Shown in pieces: positions 39,450 through 48,075 of a DNA stretch of 59,264 bases. The position numbers and the translations under genes were made by a program. The stretch is from contig NZ_WQPK01000028.1 of the NCBI RefSeq assembly GCF_018785265.1, positions 1-59,264 on the forward strand, read 5' to 3'. Each line of letters opens with the position of its first letter. Positions within the stretch are counted from its first letter, which is position 1. This DNA is from Collinsella aerofaciens (GTDB lineage: Bacteria; Actinomycetota; Coriobacteriia; Coriobacteriales; Coriobacteriaceae). The notes under the pieces were generated by a model, which was given only the letters and a program-made list of their open reading frames with translations, was not told the origin of the DNA and made no database searches.

Positions 39450-40517
39450 ATGCGCGACAAGCTCGAAAAGATCATTAAGGCCTACGAGGAGCTCGAGAAG
39501 AAGCTTTCCGACCCGGCCGTCGCCTCCGACATCAAGGAGTTCACGCGTCTCAACAAGGAGTACGCACACCAGTCCGACCTCATCGCTGCCTCGCGCGAGT
39601 ACATCGGCGCGCTCGATGACATCGAGGCCGCCAAGGAGATGCTCCGCGACACCAGCGATGCGGACGAGAAGGAGATGCTCCAGATGGACATCTCCGAGAA
39701 CGAGGAAAAGCTTCCCCAGCTCGAGGAAGACATCAAGTACATGCTCATCCCGAGTGACCCCAACGACGACAAGAACACCATCGTCGAGATTCGCTCCGCC
39801 GCCGGTGGCGACGAGGCAGCCATCTTCGCCGGCGACTTGTACAAGATGTACCAGCGCTTCTGCGAATCGCGCGGCTGGAAGACCACCGTGCTCGATTCCA
39901 GCCCCAGCGAGGCCGGCGGCTTTAAGTCCATCGAGTTCAAGGTCGAGGGCGACCGCGTCTACTCCGTCATGAAGTTCGAGTCCGGCGTGCATCGCGTCCA
40001 GCGCGTTCCCAAGACCGAGTCCCAGGGCCGCATTCAGACCTCCACGGCTACCGTCGCCGTACTTCCCGAGGCCGAGGAAATTGACGTCCAGATCAACCAG
40101 TCCGACCTGCGCATCGACACCTACTGCGCCTCCGGCCCTGGCGGTCAGTGCGTTAACACTACCTACTCCGCCGTGCGCATCACCCACTTGCCCACCAACA
40201 CCGTGGTGCAGTCGCAGGAGCAGCGCTCCCAGATCCAGAACCGCGAGGTCTGCATGCAGATGCTGCGCGCCCGTCTGTACGAGATGGAACTCGAGAAGCA
40301 GCAGGCCGAGCTCGGTGCCGAGCGCCAGAGCCAGATCGGCCACGGCAACCGTTCCGAGAAGATCCGTACCTACAACCAGCCCCAGGACCGCGTGACCGAT
40401 CACCGCATCGGTTTCAACTCCACCTACAACGGCGTCCTTCTGGGCGATCAGCTTGGCACCGTCATCGAGGCGCTCGCCGCCGCCGAGCGAGCTGAGAAGC
40501 TGGCACAAGCAGTTTAA
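39450..40517 (+). CDS. prfA: Peptide chain release factor 1
   Basis: A 355-aa class I release factor that recognises UAA and UAG and triggers peptidyl-tRNA hydrolysis. The GGQ motif is at residues 231-233 within SGPGGQCVNTTYSAVRITH, preceded by the HRVQRVPKTESQGRIQTS segment of domain 2-3. The N-terminal coiled coil (about 1-100) is intact. Length matches the family. AAAGGAG precedes ATG 39450. The GGQ glutamine is the target of PrmC, encoded ~0.6 kb downstream. A structured repeat begins immediately after its TAA. Confidence 0.96.
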   Translation: MRDKLEKIIKAYEELEKKLSDPAVASDIKEFTRLNKEYAHQSDLIAASREYIGALDDIEAAKEMLRDTSDADEKEMLQMDISENEEKLPQLEEDIKYMLIPSDPNDDKNTIVEIRSAAGGDEAAIFAGDLYKMYQRFCESRGWKTTVLDSSPSEAGGFKSIEFKVEGDRVYSVMKFESGVHRVQRVPKTESQGRIQTSTATVAVLPEAEEIDVQINQSDLRIDTYCASGPGGQCVNTTYSAVRITHLPTNTVVQSQEQRSQIQNREVCMQMLRARLYEMELEKQQAELGAERQSQIGHGNRSEKIRTYNQPQDRVTDHRIGFNSTYNGVLLGDQLGTVIEALAAAERAEKLAQAV

Positions 40518-40681
40518 GTTACGGCGTTTTACCAAACGCCGTAACTGATCGACGCTGCAAACGCCCCTAAGCGGCAATCTGACGTTCAATCGTCGGTCGC
40601 GTACCGAAGTACGCTTCCCTCCTCTTTCACGTCACCTTGCTCGCTTAGGGGCGTTTTCGCTGACTTATGCTCAACCTGCGG
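40518..40681 (+). repeat. Three-copy structured element, copy B
   Basis: Starts at the base after the prfA stop. Hairpin GTTACGGCGT ... ACGCCGTAAC (40518-40545). The main stem pairs ACGCCCCTAAGCG (40561-40573) with CGCTTAGGGGCGT (40642-40654). Conserved boxes CAATCTGACGTTCAA and TTTCACGTCACCTTG face each other; inner stem GCGTAC (40599-40604) pairs with GTACGC (40609-40614) around CGAA. A half copy of the 56-bp palindrome follows. Confidence 0.8.
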
Positions 40682-41111
40682 GACCTTGATGCAGTCATTG
40701 GGGACGTTCTTAAATGACTAGGTTGGGCACATTGCTTTGAGATGTTATTCAATAAGCTGTGATGGCCTTTGAGCTGCTTACCTGCTTAAAGCAATTAACG
40801 GTGTGCATCTGCTATTGAAAATAATGCTCAAAAAATCGTTCAAGAAGTTGCGGGGCGATTTTTGATGCGTCGCGCGTCAAGTGATTTGGCAAGTTCTTGG
40901 TTAGATATTGGTCAGTTTTGGGGCAACCTTGCCAAAAGCTTGACGGATGCAGATTTAGACGTCGGCGAATGAACGCTTCGATTGCAATCCAAGCAAAATT
41001 CTGGGCTGATTCTCGATAATCGCTTCCAATCGCCCCTTGCCGCGTGCCACCCTCGCGTACAATCTGCTCCGACATTCGCGCGCCGCCCGGCGCTTAAGAG
41101 GGGAGGGCCCC
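40682..41111. other. AT-rich gap with a possible gene remnant before prmC
   Basis: This 430-bp stretch is clearly richer in A+T (about 40720-40990) than its surroundings. On the minus strand an open frame ends at 40812 and includes LLERFFEHYFQ and FWQGCPKTDQYLT, which read like real protein but match nothing I know. The frame's upstream half overlaps the probable prmC promoter (-10 TACAAT near 41056). It may be the 3' remnant of an acquired gene. Confidence 0.3.
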
Positions 41112-42362
41112 ATGGCAAACGAGATTTGGACCATCAAGCGTTGTCTCGAGTGGACCAAGGAGTACCTGGCCGAGCGCGGCGAGGAGCACCCCCGTCTTTC
41201 TGCCGAGTGGCTGCTGTGCGCCGCCACGGGCCTGGCGCGCATTGACCTATATATGCGTATGGACGAGACGCTTAACGCGGCCCAGCTCGAGACCATGCAT
41301 GCGGCCGTTGTCCGCCGCGCTAAGGGCGAGCCGCTGCAATACATCACGGGCAGCACGCAGTTTCGCATGATCGACGTCGCGTGCGCCCCCGGTGTGCTCA
41401 TTCCGCGCCCCGAAACCGAGATGCTCGTCGAGGAAGTCCTCAATTATCTGGATGCCGAGGTGCTGAGCCCCGAGGCTGCTGCCCGTCAGCGTGTTGAGCT
41501 GCCTTGGAACGATGAGGTCGAAGAGGCCCGCAAAGCCGAGGCGGCGCTGGCCGACGAGCGCGCGACCGCCGAGCGTCGTGCCGCTAACCTGACGGCCGCC
41601 GACGAGGCGGCGCTGGGCGGCGATGTGCTGGGCAGTCGCGCCTATGCCGAGGAACTGGCCGACCGCGAGGCCGAGGAAGCCGCCGCGCAGGCAGCAGAAG
41701 CCGAAGCCGCGGAAGCCGCCGAGTCCGAGCTCGACGAATACGGCATCGCCATCGAGGGTGCCGGCCAGGAGACGGCTTCAGCTCAGGATGCCGCTGCGCC
41801 TGCTCCAGCCGAGCCCCGCACTGCCCGCGTTCTCGAGGTCGGCTGCGGCACGGGCTGCATCTCGCTCTCCCTTGCCTGGGAGCGTCGCGGCCACGTTACC
41901 TGCACCGCCACCGATATCGAGCCGCGCGCCATCGATCTGGCCACCAAAAACCGCGACGCCCTCGGCCTCACGGCAGGTGAGGTTGCCTTTAGCCTCACCA
42001 ACCTGGTGAGTTCCATTCCCCACGACGAGTGGGGCACCTTCGACGTGCTTGTCTCCAATCCGCCCTACATTCCGACCGACGTCATGCGCTCACTGCCGCA
42101 CGAGGTCAAGGACTTCGAGCCCGACCTGGCGCTTGAGGGCGGCGCCGACGGCCTCGATATTTTCCGCCGCCTGCTCAATGCGGCGCCTTACATGCTGCGC
42201 GCCGGCGGCCTGTTTGCCTGCGAGCTCTACGAGGGTGCCCTCGATGCCGCGGCCGAGCTCTGTCGCCAGGCAGGCCTTTCGGACGTGCGTATCGTCCATG
42301 ACCTCACCGATCGCCCCCGCATCGTCCGAGCCATCGTCACCGAGCCCAAACAGCGTATTTAA
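41112..42362 (+). CDS. prmC: Release factor glutamine methyltransferase with ~120-aa insertion
   Basis: A 416-aa PrmC/HemK protein that methylates the GGQ glutamine of release factors. ATG 41112 follows GAGGGGAGGG. The N-terminal helical domain (LEWTKEYLAERG, ending FVLIPRPETEML-like VLIPRPETEML) and the SAM-binding VLEVGCGTGCISLSLA and catalytic SNPPYIP motifs are present. Between them, at about residues 114-236, lies an Ala/Glu-rich insertion predicted to be helical or disordered; in the usual ~280-aa protein these parts are nearly adjacent. It is downstream of prfA, its likely substrate gene. Confidence 0.9.
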   Translation: MANEIWTIKRCLEWTKEYLAERGEEHPRLSAEWLLCAATGLARIDLYMRMDETLNAAQLETMHAAVVRRAKGEPLQYITGSTQFRMIDVACAPGVLIPRPETEMLVEEVLNYLDAEVLSPEAAARQRVELPWNDEVEEARKAEAALADERATAERRAANLTAADEAALGGDVLGSRAYAEELADREAEEAAAQAAEAEAAEAAESELDEYGIAIEGAGQETASAQDAAAPAPAEPRTARVLEVGCGTGCISLSLAWERRGHVTCTATDIEPRAIDLATKNRDALGLTAGEVAFSLTNLVSSIPHDEWGTFDVLVSNPPYIPTDVMRSLPHEVKDFEPDLALEGGADGLDIFRRLLNAAPYMLRAGGLFACELYEGALDAAAELCRQAGLSDVRIVHDLTDRPRIVRAIVTEPKQRI

Positions 42363-42395
42363 GCTGAATTAATAGACATTTGCGCAAGTTTGTCC

Positions 42396-42427
42396 TTGCA
42401 ATATACCGTAAAACTTCTACTATAGAA
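42396..42427 (+). promoter_or_regulatory. Promoter and dyad of the toxin-antitoxin operon
   Basis: -35 TTGCAA (42396-42401), 16-bp spacer, -10 TACTAT (42418-42423). TTCTACTATAGAA (42415-42427) is a short dyad over the -10 box, a plausible site for the HTH antitoxin. Confidence 0.5.
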
Positions 42428-42437
42428 GGAGAAAGGT

Positions 42438-42833
42438 ATGTCAAATCAGCTGCATCGGTACCGTATCGTGCTTGATTACATTGAACCTTGGCTTGATGAG
42501 CAGGATGAAGCTACGCTGAAGCAGATTTATGCAGACCTTTTGGTGCTCGAGAAGGAAGGTCCCAGCCTTGGTCGTCCGCTGGTTGACCGCGTAAAGGGCT
42601 CGAAGCTTCATCATTTAAAGGAGCTGAGAGTGACGTCGTGTGGTGGGCAGGTGATTCGCATCCTCTTCGCCTTTGACCCCAAGCGCCAGGCGGTATTGCT
42701 ATTGGCGGGTGATAAGTCGCGAGCGGGATCGTCAAGGGCAAAATGGAACGGTTGGTATGCGATCAACATTCCAAGGGCCGAGCAAATATACCGTCGCCAC
42801 GTAAGGAGGCTCGATCGAGATGGAACTGCATGA
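42438..42833 (+). CDS. HigB/Gp49-like type II toxin
   Basis: A 131-aa protein of the phage-derived Gp49-like/HigB (RelE superfamily) type. The core KGSKLHHLKELRVTSCGGQVIRILFAFDPKRQAVLLLAGDK segment (in-frame, residues ~54-95) contains the Arg/Lys and beta-strand pattern of ribosome-dependent mRNA interferases of this group. It overlaps the antitoxin start by 14 bp, toxin first, as in HigBA loci. GGAGAAAGG precedes ATG 42438. Activity is not proven by sequence. Confidence 0.82.
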   Translation: MSNQLHRYRIVLDYIEPWLDEQDEATLKQIYADLLVLEKEGPSLGRPLVDRVKGSKLHHLKELRVTSCGGQVIRILFAFDPKRQAVLLLAGDKSRAGSSRAKWNGWYAINIPRAEQIYRRHVRRLDRDGTA

Positions 42834-43122
42834 GTATATGGAATCTCGCGGGATAACACGCGACTCCATTACCGCCGAGCAGGAGAGGACTCGCGATCGT
42901 ATCGAAGCCTATAAGCTTGCTCAGATTCGCAGGTTAAAAGATCTAACACAGGCGTCGGTCGCCCAGTCGATGGGCGTTTCTCAAAAACGTGTATCCGAGC
43001 TCGAGCGTGGGGAGTTGGGTTCGATGAGGCTCGACACGCTGAGCAGGTACGCAGAGAGCCTCGGCGGAAAACTGGTTGCAAGCATCGAGTTTCCCGATCG
43101 TACCGTTACGCTTGCGCGCTAA
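42820..43122 (+). CDS. HTH XRE-family antitoxin (HigA2-like)
   Basis: A 100-aa DNA-binding protein. Residues ~40-70 form a Cro/C1-type helix-turn-helix (LTQASVAQSMGVSQKRVSEL), followed by the short dimerisation strand typical of small XRE antitoxins (LVASIEFPDRTVTL). Gene order (toxin first, 14-bp overlap) supports a HigBA-type pair, with this protein repressing the operon alone or as complex. It probably binds the dyad over the -10 box. Confidence 0.85.
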   Translation: MELHEYMESRGITRDSITAEQERTRDRIEAYKLAQIRRLKDLTQASVAQSMGVSQKRVSELERGELGSMRLDTLSRYAESLGGKLVASIEFPDRTVTLAR

Positions 43123-43270
43123 AAATCTTCAATTAACCCCCTCACTTTCACCGACTACTAGAGCCGCTCACCAAACCAACATGCGCTCTGGGCAAATAGG
43201 TTGAATGTTTCGTGCGAGAATGCCCCACAGTAAACAAACTTGCACCGGAGCGTAAGGGGCTGGCATACAC

Positions 43271-44014
43271 ATGCAGACGGTCTATCGGGTATACGAGGGA
43301 ACGCGCGAGCCGCATCGGCTTGCCGTCGAGCGCACGGCCGAGGTGCTCGGCCGCGGCGGCCTGGCCTTGATTCCGACCGAGACCGTCTACGGTGTCGCCG
43401 TGGCAGTCAACGCCTTCTCGGACGCCGTGCCCCAAGATACAAGCGAATTCCCATCGTGGCCGCGCGATCCGCAGGCTGCCGTCAATGGCGCCGCAGTTCC
43501 TGCGCTCGGCACCGGCTATCGCCGTATCTTCACTCTCAAGCAACGTGAGCTCACGCAAACCGTCGCTTGGCTGGTCGATGGTGTCGAAGCACTCGACCGC
43601 TATGGCGTGGATATCCCGGAAGAGGCCCGCGTGCTTGCCCGACGATGCTGGCCGGGCGCTCTGACTATCGTGGTCAAGGCGGCCCCCTGCGTGCCGACCT
43701 TTATGCGCGCCGCCGACGACACGGTGGCACTTCGCGCTTCGGCTTCGCCCGTGGTGCAAGCGCTCATCCGCGCCTGCGGCAGCCCTCTTGCCTGCACCAG
43801 CGCCAACACACACGGCGCGCCCTCGCCGGCAAGCTTTGCCGCCGTCGAAGGTCGCATCCTGGAGGGGGTCGATGTTGCCGTCGACGCCGGCGAGACCCCG
43901 TGTCGCGACGCCTCGACCATCGTGTCGTTCCAGCACGGCGGGCTCCAGATCCTGCGCCAAGGCGCACTTCCCGCATCAGAGATCGAACGGGTCCTGTCCG
44001 ACCCGATGCAATAG
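43271..44014 (+). CDS. Threonylcarbamoyl-AMP synthase (Sua5/TsaC family)
   Basis: A 247-aa Sua5/YwlC/YrdC-domain protein that makes L-threonylcarbamoyl-AMP for tRNA t6A37. The PTETVYG motif, a KxR motif (KQREL), PGALTIV and CTSANTHG match the family. Compared with the usual core, there is a ~35-residue insert after the PTETVYGVAVAVNAF region, before the KQR segment. Sua5's extra C-terminal domain is absent. It is 14 bp before glpK, so the two are probably co-transcribed. Confidence 0.88.
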   Translation: MQTVYRVYEGTREPHRLAVERTAEVLGRGGLALIPTETVYGVAVAVNAFSDAVPQDTSEFPSWPRDPQAAVNGAAVPALGTGYRRIFTLKQRELTQTVAWLVDGVEALDRYGVDIPEEARVLARRCWPGALTIVVKAAPCVPTFMRAADDTVALRASASPVVQALIRACGSPLACTSANTHGAPSPASFAAVEGRILEGVDVAVDAGETPCRDASTIVSFQHGGLQILRQGALPASEIERVLSDPMQ

Positions 44015-44027
44015 AAAGGTGTAAGCG

Positions 44028-45569
44028 ATGTCGTTGAATCTGGGCAGCCTGGGCATGGAAGATGCCTCGTTTAACTTTGGCGGTTCCTACATCATGGCGC
44101 TCGACTGCGGCACCACCTCGGTACTTGCGACGATCGTCGACGAGTACGGCTGCATCGTCGCGCAGGCACGTCGTAGCGTCAAAACCAGCTTCCCGCGTCC
44201 CGGTTGGATAGAGCAAGACCCCATGGAGGTGCTTGCCAGCCAGATCGGCGTGATGATGGAGGTCCAGTTTAAGAGCGGCATCCATTCTGACCGCATCGCC
44301 GCCATCGGTATCTCCAACCAGCGCGAGACCACGGTGGTGTGGGACCGCATAAGCGGCCAACCCATCTATAACGCCATCGTGTGGCAATGCCGTCGCACCG
44401 CACCTCTGATCGACGAGCTGGTCGAGCGGGGCGCAGAAGAGCTGGTGCGCTCCCGTACGGGACTCACGCTCGATCCGTATTTCTCGGCTTCCAAGGTGCA
44501 GTGGATCCTCGACAACGTCGACGGTGCGCGTGAGAGCGCGGCGGCGGGCGACCTCATGTTCGGCACCATCGATACCTGGCTCATCTACAACCTCACCGGC
44601 AGTCAGGTCTTTGCCACCGACTACACCAATGCCAGCCGCACGGCGCTCTTTAATATCCATACGCTCGATTGGGACGACGACCTGCTGGCGCTCTTTGACG
44701 TTCCACGTTCCATGATGCCCGAGGTTCGTTGGAGCTCGGGCGACTACGGCCGCGTCGCGAGCGACATCATGACCAACATGCCGCCCATCATGGGCGTGGC
44801 GGGCGATCAGCAGGCGTCGCTGTTCGGCCACTGCTGCTTCCATCCCGGCCAGACCAAAAACACCTATGGCACGGGTTGCTTTATGCTCATGAACACCGGC
44901 GACGAGGTCGTCGAATCCAAGAACGGTCTGGTCTCCACGATCGGTATCGCCGCGGACGGCAAGATCAGCTATGCGCTCGAGGGTTCTATCTTTGCCGCTG
45001 GCTCAACCATGAACTGGCTGCGCAACAACATGGGCATCATCTCGAGTGTGAGCGAGTCCGCGCAACTCGCCGCTTCGATCAACGACAACGAGGGCTGCTA
45101 CTTCGTCCCCGCCTTCGCTGGCCTGGGCGCTCCCTGGTGGGACCCGCGTGCCCGCGGTATCGTGTGCGGCCTGACCGGTGCCTCGAGTCGCGCGACCATT
45201 GTGCGTGCGGCCTGCGAGTCCATGGCCTACCAGAGTTATGACGTGCTGCGCGCCATGGAGCAGGACGTGGGACTTTCGATTGAGCGCCTGTCCGTCGATG
45301 GCGGCGCCTCACGCAACGAGTTCATCATGCAATTCCAGGCCGACCTGCTGGATATCCCCGTGCTGCAATGCGAGACGGTGGAGACCACGGCAATCGGTGC
45401 CGCGTACTTGGCGGGTCTTGCCGTCGGCTATTGGGAAGACCTGGAAGAACTGGAGCAAAATGCCCAGATCGTTAGGACCTTCCTTCCCCACATGTCCGCC
45501 GAGCGCCGCGAGCAAAACCTTGCGGGCTGGCGTGATGCAGTCAGGCGCTCGCTCAGCATCGCACAGTAG
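44028..45569 (+). CDS. glpK: Glycerol kinase
   Basis: A 513-aa FGGY-family kinase phosphorylating glycerol to glycerol-3-phosphate. Motifs: MALDCGTTSVLATIVD (ATP phosphate 1), PRPGWIEQDP, ISNQRETTVVWD, the glycerol-binding KVQWILD and GTIDTWLIYNLTG, NTYGTGCFMLMNTG and the C-terminal VDGGASRNEFIMQFQADLL. About 20 residues precede the usual N-terminus, so ATG 44094 would also fit the family; ATG 44028 is kept because AAAGGTG lies upstream. No glycerol facilitator or GlpD gene is in the window. Confidence 0.93.
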   Translation: MSLNLGSLGMEDASFNFGGSYIMALDCGTTSVLATIVDEYGCIVAQARRSVKTSFPRPGWIEQDPMEVLASQIGVMMEVQFKSGIHSDRIAAIGISNQRETTVVWDRISGQPIYNAIVWQCRRTAPLIDELVERGAEELVRSRTGLTLDPYFSASKVQWILDNVDGARESAAAGDLMFGTIDTWLIYNLTGSQVFATDYTNASRTALFNIHTLDWDDDLLALFDVPRSMMPEVRWSSGDYGRVASDIMTNMPPIMGVAGDQQASLFGHCCFHPGQTKNTYGTGCFMLMNTGDEVVESKNGLVSTIGIAADGKISYALEGSIFAAGSTMNWLRNNMGIISSVSESAQLAASINDNEGCYFVPAFAGLGAPWWDPRARGIVCGLTGASSRATIVRAACESMAYQSYDVLRAMEQDVGLSIERLSVDGGASRNEFIMQFQADLLDIPVLQCETVETTAIGAAYLAGLAVGYWEDLEELEQNAQIVRTFLPHMSAERREQNLAGWRDAVRRSLSIAQ

Positions 45570-45692
45570 GGCTGTGATGGGCTGCTCGATATAACAAACC
45601 GCTAAACTAATGCATGGCGTGCGGCGGCAACATTGCTTCGCGCCTTGTCAGCAAGGTCGTTTTGCGGCCGCAACGAAAGGGGCAATCAACCC

Positions 45693-46340
45693 ATGACCGT
45701 CACCTACGACGCGTCCCGTGTGACGCTTGTCGACCACCCGCTCGTCCAGCACAAGCTGTCGATCCTGCGCGACAAAAACACCGGCACCAACCAGTTCCGC
45801 CAGCTTGTGCGCGAGCTCGCACTTTTTGACGGCTACGAGGCCATGCGCGACCTGCCCATGGAAGACGTCGAGGTCGAGACCCCCATCACTACCGCCACGT
45901 TCAAACAGCTTGCCGGCAAGAAACTCGCCATCGTGCCCATCCTGCGTGCGGGCCTTGGCATGGTCGACGGCATCCTCGACCTGGTGCCCTCCGCTCGCGT
46001 GGGCCACATCGGCATGGAGCGCGACGAGGTCACCCACGAGCCGCACGAGTATTACTGCAAGATGCCCAAGGATATCGACCAGCGCATCTGCCTGGTCGTC
46101 GACCCCATGCTTGCCACGGGCGGTTCGGCCGAGATGGCCATCAGCTACCTGCGCGAGCGCGGTGTCAAGGACGTCCGCATGCTGTGCATCGTCGCGGCCC
46201 CCGAGGGCCTCAAGTCGCTGACTGAGAAGGATCCTGATGTGCATATCTATACCTGCGCCATCGACGACCATCTCAACGAGGCTGCCTACATCGTTCCCGG
46301 CCTCGGCGACGCCGGCGACCGCATCTACGGCACGCTGTAA
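45693..46340 (+). CDS. upp: Uracil phosphoribosyltransferase
   Basis: A 215-aa type I phosphoribosyltransferase converting uracil and PRPP to UMP in pyrimidine salvage. ATG 45693 is preferred because AAAGGGG precedes it and the protein then starts as the family does ([14 protein letters not shown]). The PRPP loop is [12 protein letters not shown] and the uracil-binding C-terminus is [14 protein letters not shown]. It is a single gene between glpK and the ATP synthase operon. Confidence 0.95.
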   Translation: MTVTYDASRVTLVDHPLVQHKLSILRDKNTGTNQFRQLVRELALFDGYEAMRDLPMEDVEVETPITTATFKQLAGKKLAIVPILRAGLGMVDGILDLVPSARVGHIGMERDEVTHEPHEYYCKMPKDIDQRICLVVDPMLATGGSAEMAISYLRERGVKDVRMLCIVAAPEGLKSLTEKDPDVHIYTCAIDDHLNEAAYIVPGLGDAGDRIYGTL

Positions 46341-46622
46341 TCTCTGAGCCATACCGGCTAACGTCGAAAATACGAAGAAATGGTGCGCGCGGGCGAGCAA
46401 AAGACGTCCACGCGCACTCCTGTTAACGGACGTTTTGCGCTGAGGGGTTCGAGAAAAACGTATTACCGTACCTGCGGCATAAAGAAGGTCTTAAGAAAAC
46501 GAACAGGTGCGTATTAACCGATGCTTTTTCGGTTGTACTTTAGCGATTGGCTCGTACAATAGTCACCAATGTTTGGCGGGAACTGTCCTGTGAGGCGATA
46601 AAAAAGGAAAGTGAGGACGCCA
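46341..46622. other. Intergenic region before the ATP synthase operon
   Basis: 282 bp without a gene. It holds an imperfect hairpin AAGACGTCC/GGACGTTTT (46400-46437), which may end the upp transcript, a small AACCG/CGGTT stem at 46516, and the atp promoter. Confidence 0.5.
46533..46560 (+). promoter_or_regulatory. ATP synthase operon promoter
   Basis: -35 TTGTAC (46533-46538), 16-bp spacer, -10 TACAAT (46555-46560), about 60 bp before the first gene of the operon. Confidence 0.55.
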
Positions 46623-46934
46623 GTGTTTCAGATAGCCGATCTGCTCGCTATCGTTGCAGGTGCCATCGCGGGCGCGATTGCCTTCCTTCCCTTTGTCTTT
46701 ACGCTCAAGCCGGTTCTTGACGATAAGCAGAATGCGGACATGCTCAAGGGTATGGTGAGTCTCGCGGTCTCGGCAATCGCGTTGCTTGTCTTTACCTTGG
46801 TTGTGTTTGTGTTGTTCGGAGAGGCATTTCGCATGTTCCTCCTGGGCGAGGCGATCGGCTTCGTGGCCTTTATGGCCGCCTGCGCGGTTCGCGTCGCCAA
46901 GGCGCTGCGAGATCCTCATGAGGTCGAAAGGTAA
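46623..46934 (+). CDS. AtpI-like small membrane protein
   Basis: A 103-aa protein with four hydrophobic segments, located directly before atpB as AtpI/Unc1-type accessory proteins are. GTG 46623 follows GTGAGGA at 5 bp; GTG 46611 would lack spacing. Sequence similarity to AtpI is not clear, so the call rests on position, size and topology. AtpI helps assemble the c-ring and may move Mg2+ or Ca2+. Confidence 0.6.
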   Translation: MFQIADLLAIVAGAIAGAIAFLPFVFTLKPVLDDKQNADMLKGMVSLAVSAIALLVFTLVVFVLFGEAFRMFLLGEAIGFVAFMAACAVRVAKALRDPHEVER

Positions 46935-46937
46935 GTC

Positions 46938-47741
46938 GTGGAAATTTTTGAAAAGCTGCCTGATGAGATTAATCATCTGGTCAGCGAGTTCAGCTCCACC
47001 CCTGTCGTGGGCGATCTGAGCTGCGGCATCACGCAGTACTCGTTTTGGCTGATCGTCTCCACGATCGTGCTCCTGATCGTCCTAGCCGTGTTCAAGAAGA
47101 AGCAGACCCTGGTTCCCAAGGGCTTCTTCGTCAACGGTTTCGAGTACATCATCGAGTACGTCGAGAACGATATCGGCAAGGGTGTCGTGGGTGAGAACTG
47201 GAAGAAGCACTTCCCGTTCCTGTGCTCGCTTTTCCTGTTCATCCTGATCAATAACATGATCGGCCTGATCCCGGGAATGAAGCCCGGCACCGGCGCAATC
47301 GGCTCCACCGCCGCACTCGCCATTTTCGCCTTCGTGTACTTCATCTACTACGGATGCAAGGCTCACGGCGTGATCGGCTACATCAAGAGCCTCGCCCCGC
47401 AGGGCGTGAGCTTCCCGATGAACGTGCTCGTGTGGGTCGTCGAGCTTTTCTCGACCTTCCTGCGCCTCATCACGCTTGCCGTCCGTCTGTTCTGCAACAT
47501 GTTCGCAGGACACGTGGTCATGGGCTCGTTCGCCATCATGGCGAGCATGTTCATGCAGCCGCTGCTTCAGCAGGTTTCCGCGGCCCACGCCGTCGGCGCC
47601 CTGCCTTCGCTGGCCTGGCTTGCCATCCTCATCCTGATCTATGCGATCGAGCTTGTGGTCGGCGCCATCCAGGCTTACGTCTTCACGGTCCTTACCGCCG
47701 TGTATGTCTCCGAGGCAGAGGAGGTCGCGGAGGAGGAGTAG
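46938..47741 (+). CDS. atpB: ATP synthase Fo subunit a
   Basis: A 267-aa membrane subunit forming the ion half-channels against the c-ring. The conserved essential Arg is in the helix LRLITLAVRLFCNMFAGHV; helix 6 region reads LIYAIELVVGAIQAYVFTVL with Glu and Gln. Six hydrophobic segments are visible. GTG 46938 is 3 bp after the previous stop, with AAAGG upstream. First of the core atp genes (B-E-F-H-A-G-D-C). Confidence 0.95.
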   Translation: MEIFEKLPDEINHLVSEFSSTPVVGDLSCGITQYSFWLIVSTIVLLIVLAVFKKKQTLVPKGFFVNGFEYIIEYVENDIGKGVVGENWKKHFPFLCSLFLFILINNMIGLIPGMKPGTGAIGSTAALAIFAFVYFIYYGCKAHGVIGYIKSLAPQGVSFPMNVLVWVVELFSTFLRLITLAVRLFCNMFAGHVVMGSFAIMASMFMQPLLQQVSAAHAVGALPSLAWLAILILIYAIELVVGAIQAYVFTVLTAVYVSEAEEVAEEE

Positions 47742-47865
47742 TCTTCCGTTCGTGCCTTAAAGGTAAGGCAATTCGTTAAACCGCCGGTGCCCGTACCCAT
47801 GGAGCCCGGCAGTTATAAAAAGGTTATCCTGCGTGAAATAAGACACGCACGACAAAGGAGGAATC

Positions 47866-48060
47866 GTGGGAGTTATCGGTTACGGTCTCGGTGTTATCGG
47901 CGCTGGTCTTGCTATCGGCCTGTCTGCTCTGGGTGCTACGGGTGCTATGGCCCGTCAGCCTGAGGTCCAGGGCCGCGTGTTCACCGTCTTCATCATGGGC
48001 TCCGCTTTCGGCGAGGCTCTGGCTCTGATCGGCTTCGTTGTCGCGCTGATCGTTAAATAG
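47866..48060 (+). CDS. atpE: ATP synthase Fo subunit c (short)
   Basis: A 64-aa proteolipid with two helices and the polar loop RQP (residues 30-32). The ion-binding carboxylate is Glu50 in helix 2 (FGEALALIGF). The surroundings do not show the Gln-x-x-Glu-Ser/Thr set of Na+ rings, so proton coupling is more likely. At 64 residues it is shorter than the usual 70-85. GTG 47866 has a strong AAAGGAGG site, as expected for the most abundant subunit. It is separated from atpB by 124 bp containing a hairpin. Confidence 0.93.
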   Translation: MGVIGYGLGVIGAGLAIGLSALGATGAMARQPEVQGRVFTVFIMGSAFGEALALIGFVVALIVK

Positions 48061-48075
48061 CACGGAGCGTCAAGT

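Noticed and set aside
40812-41075. 87-aa minus-strand ORF before prmC
   Set aside because: Not called as a gene: no ribosome binding site, it overlaps the prmC promoter, and no similarity is recognised. Kept only as a possible remnant.
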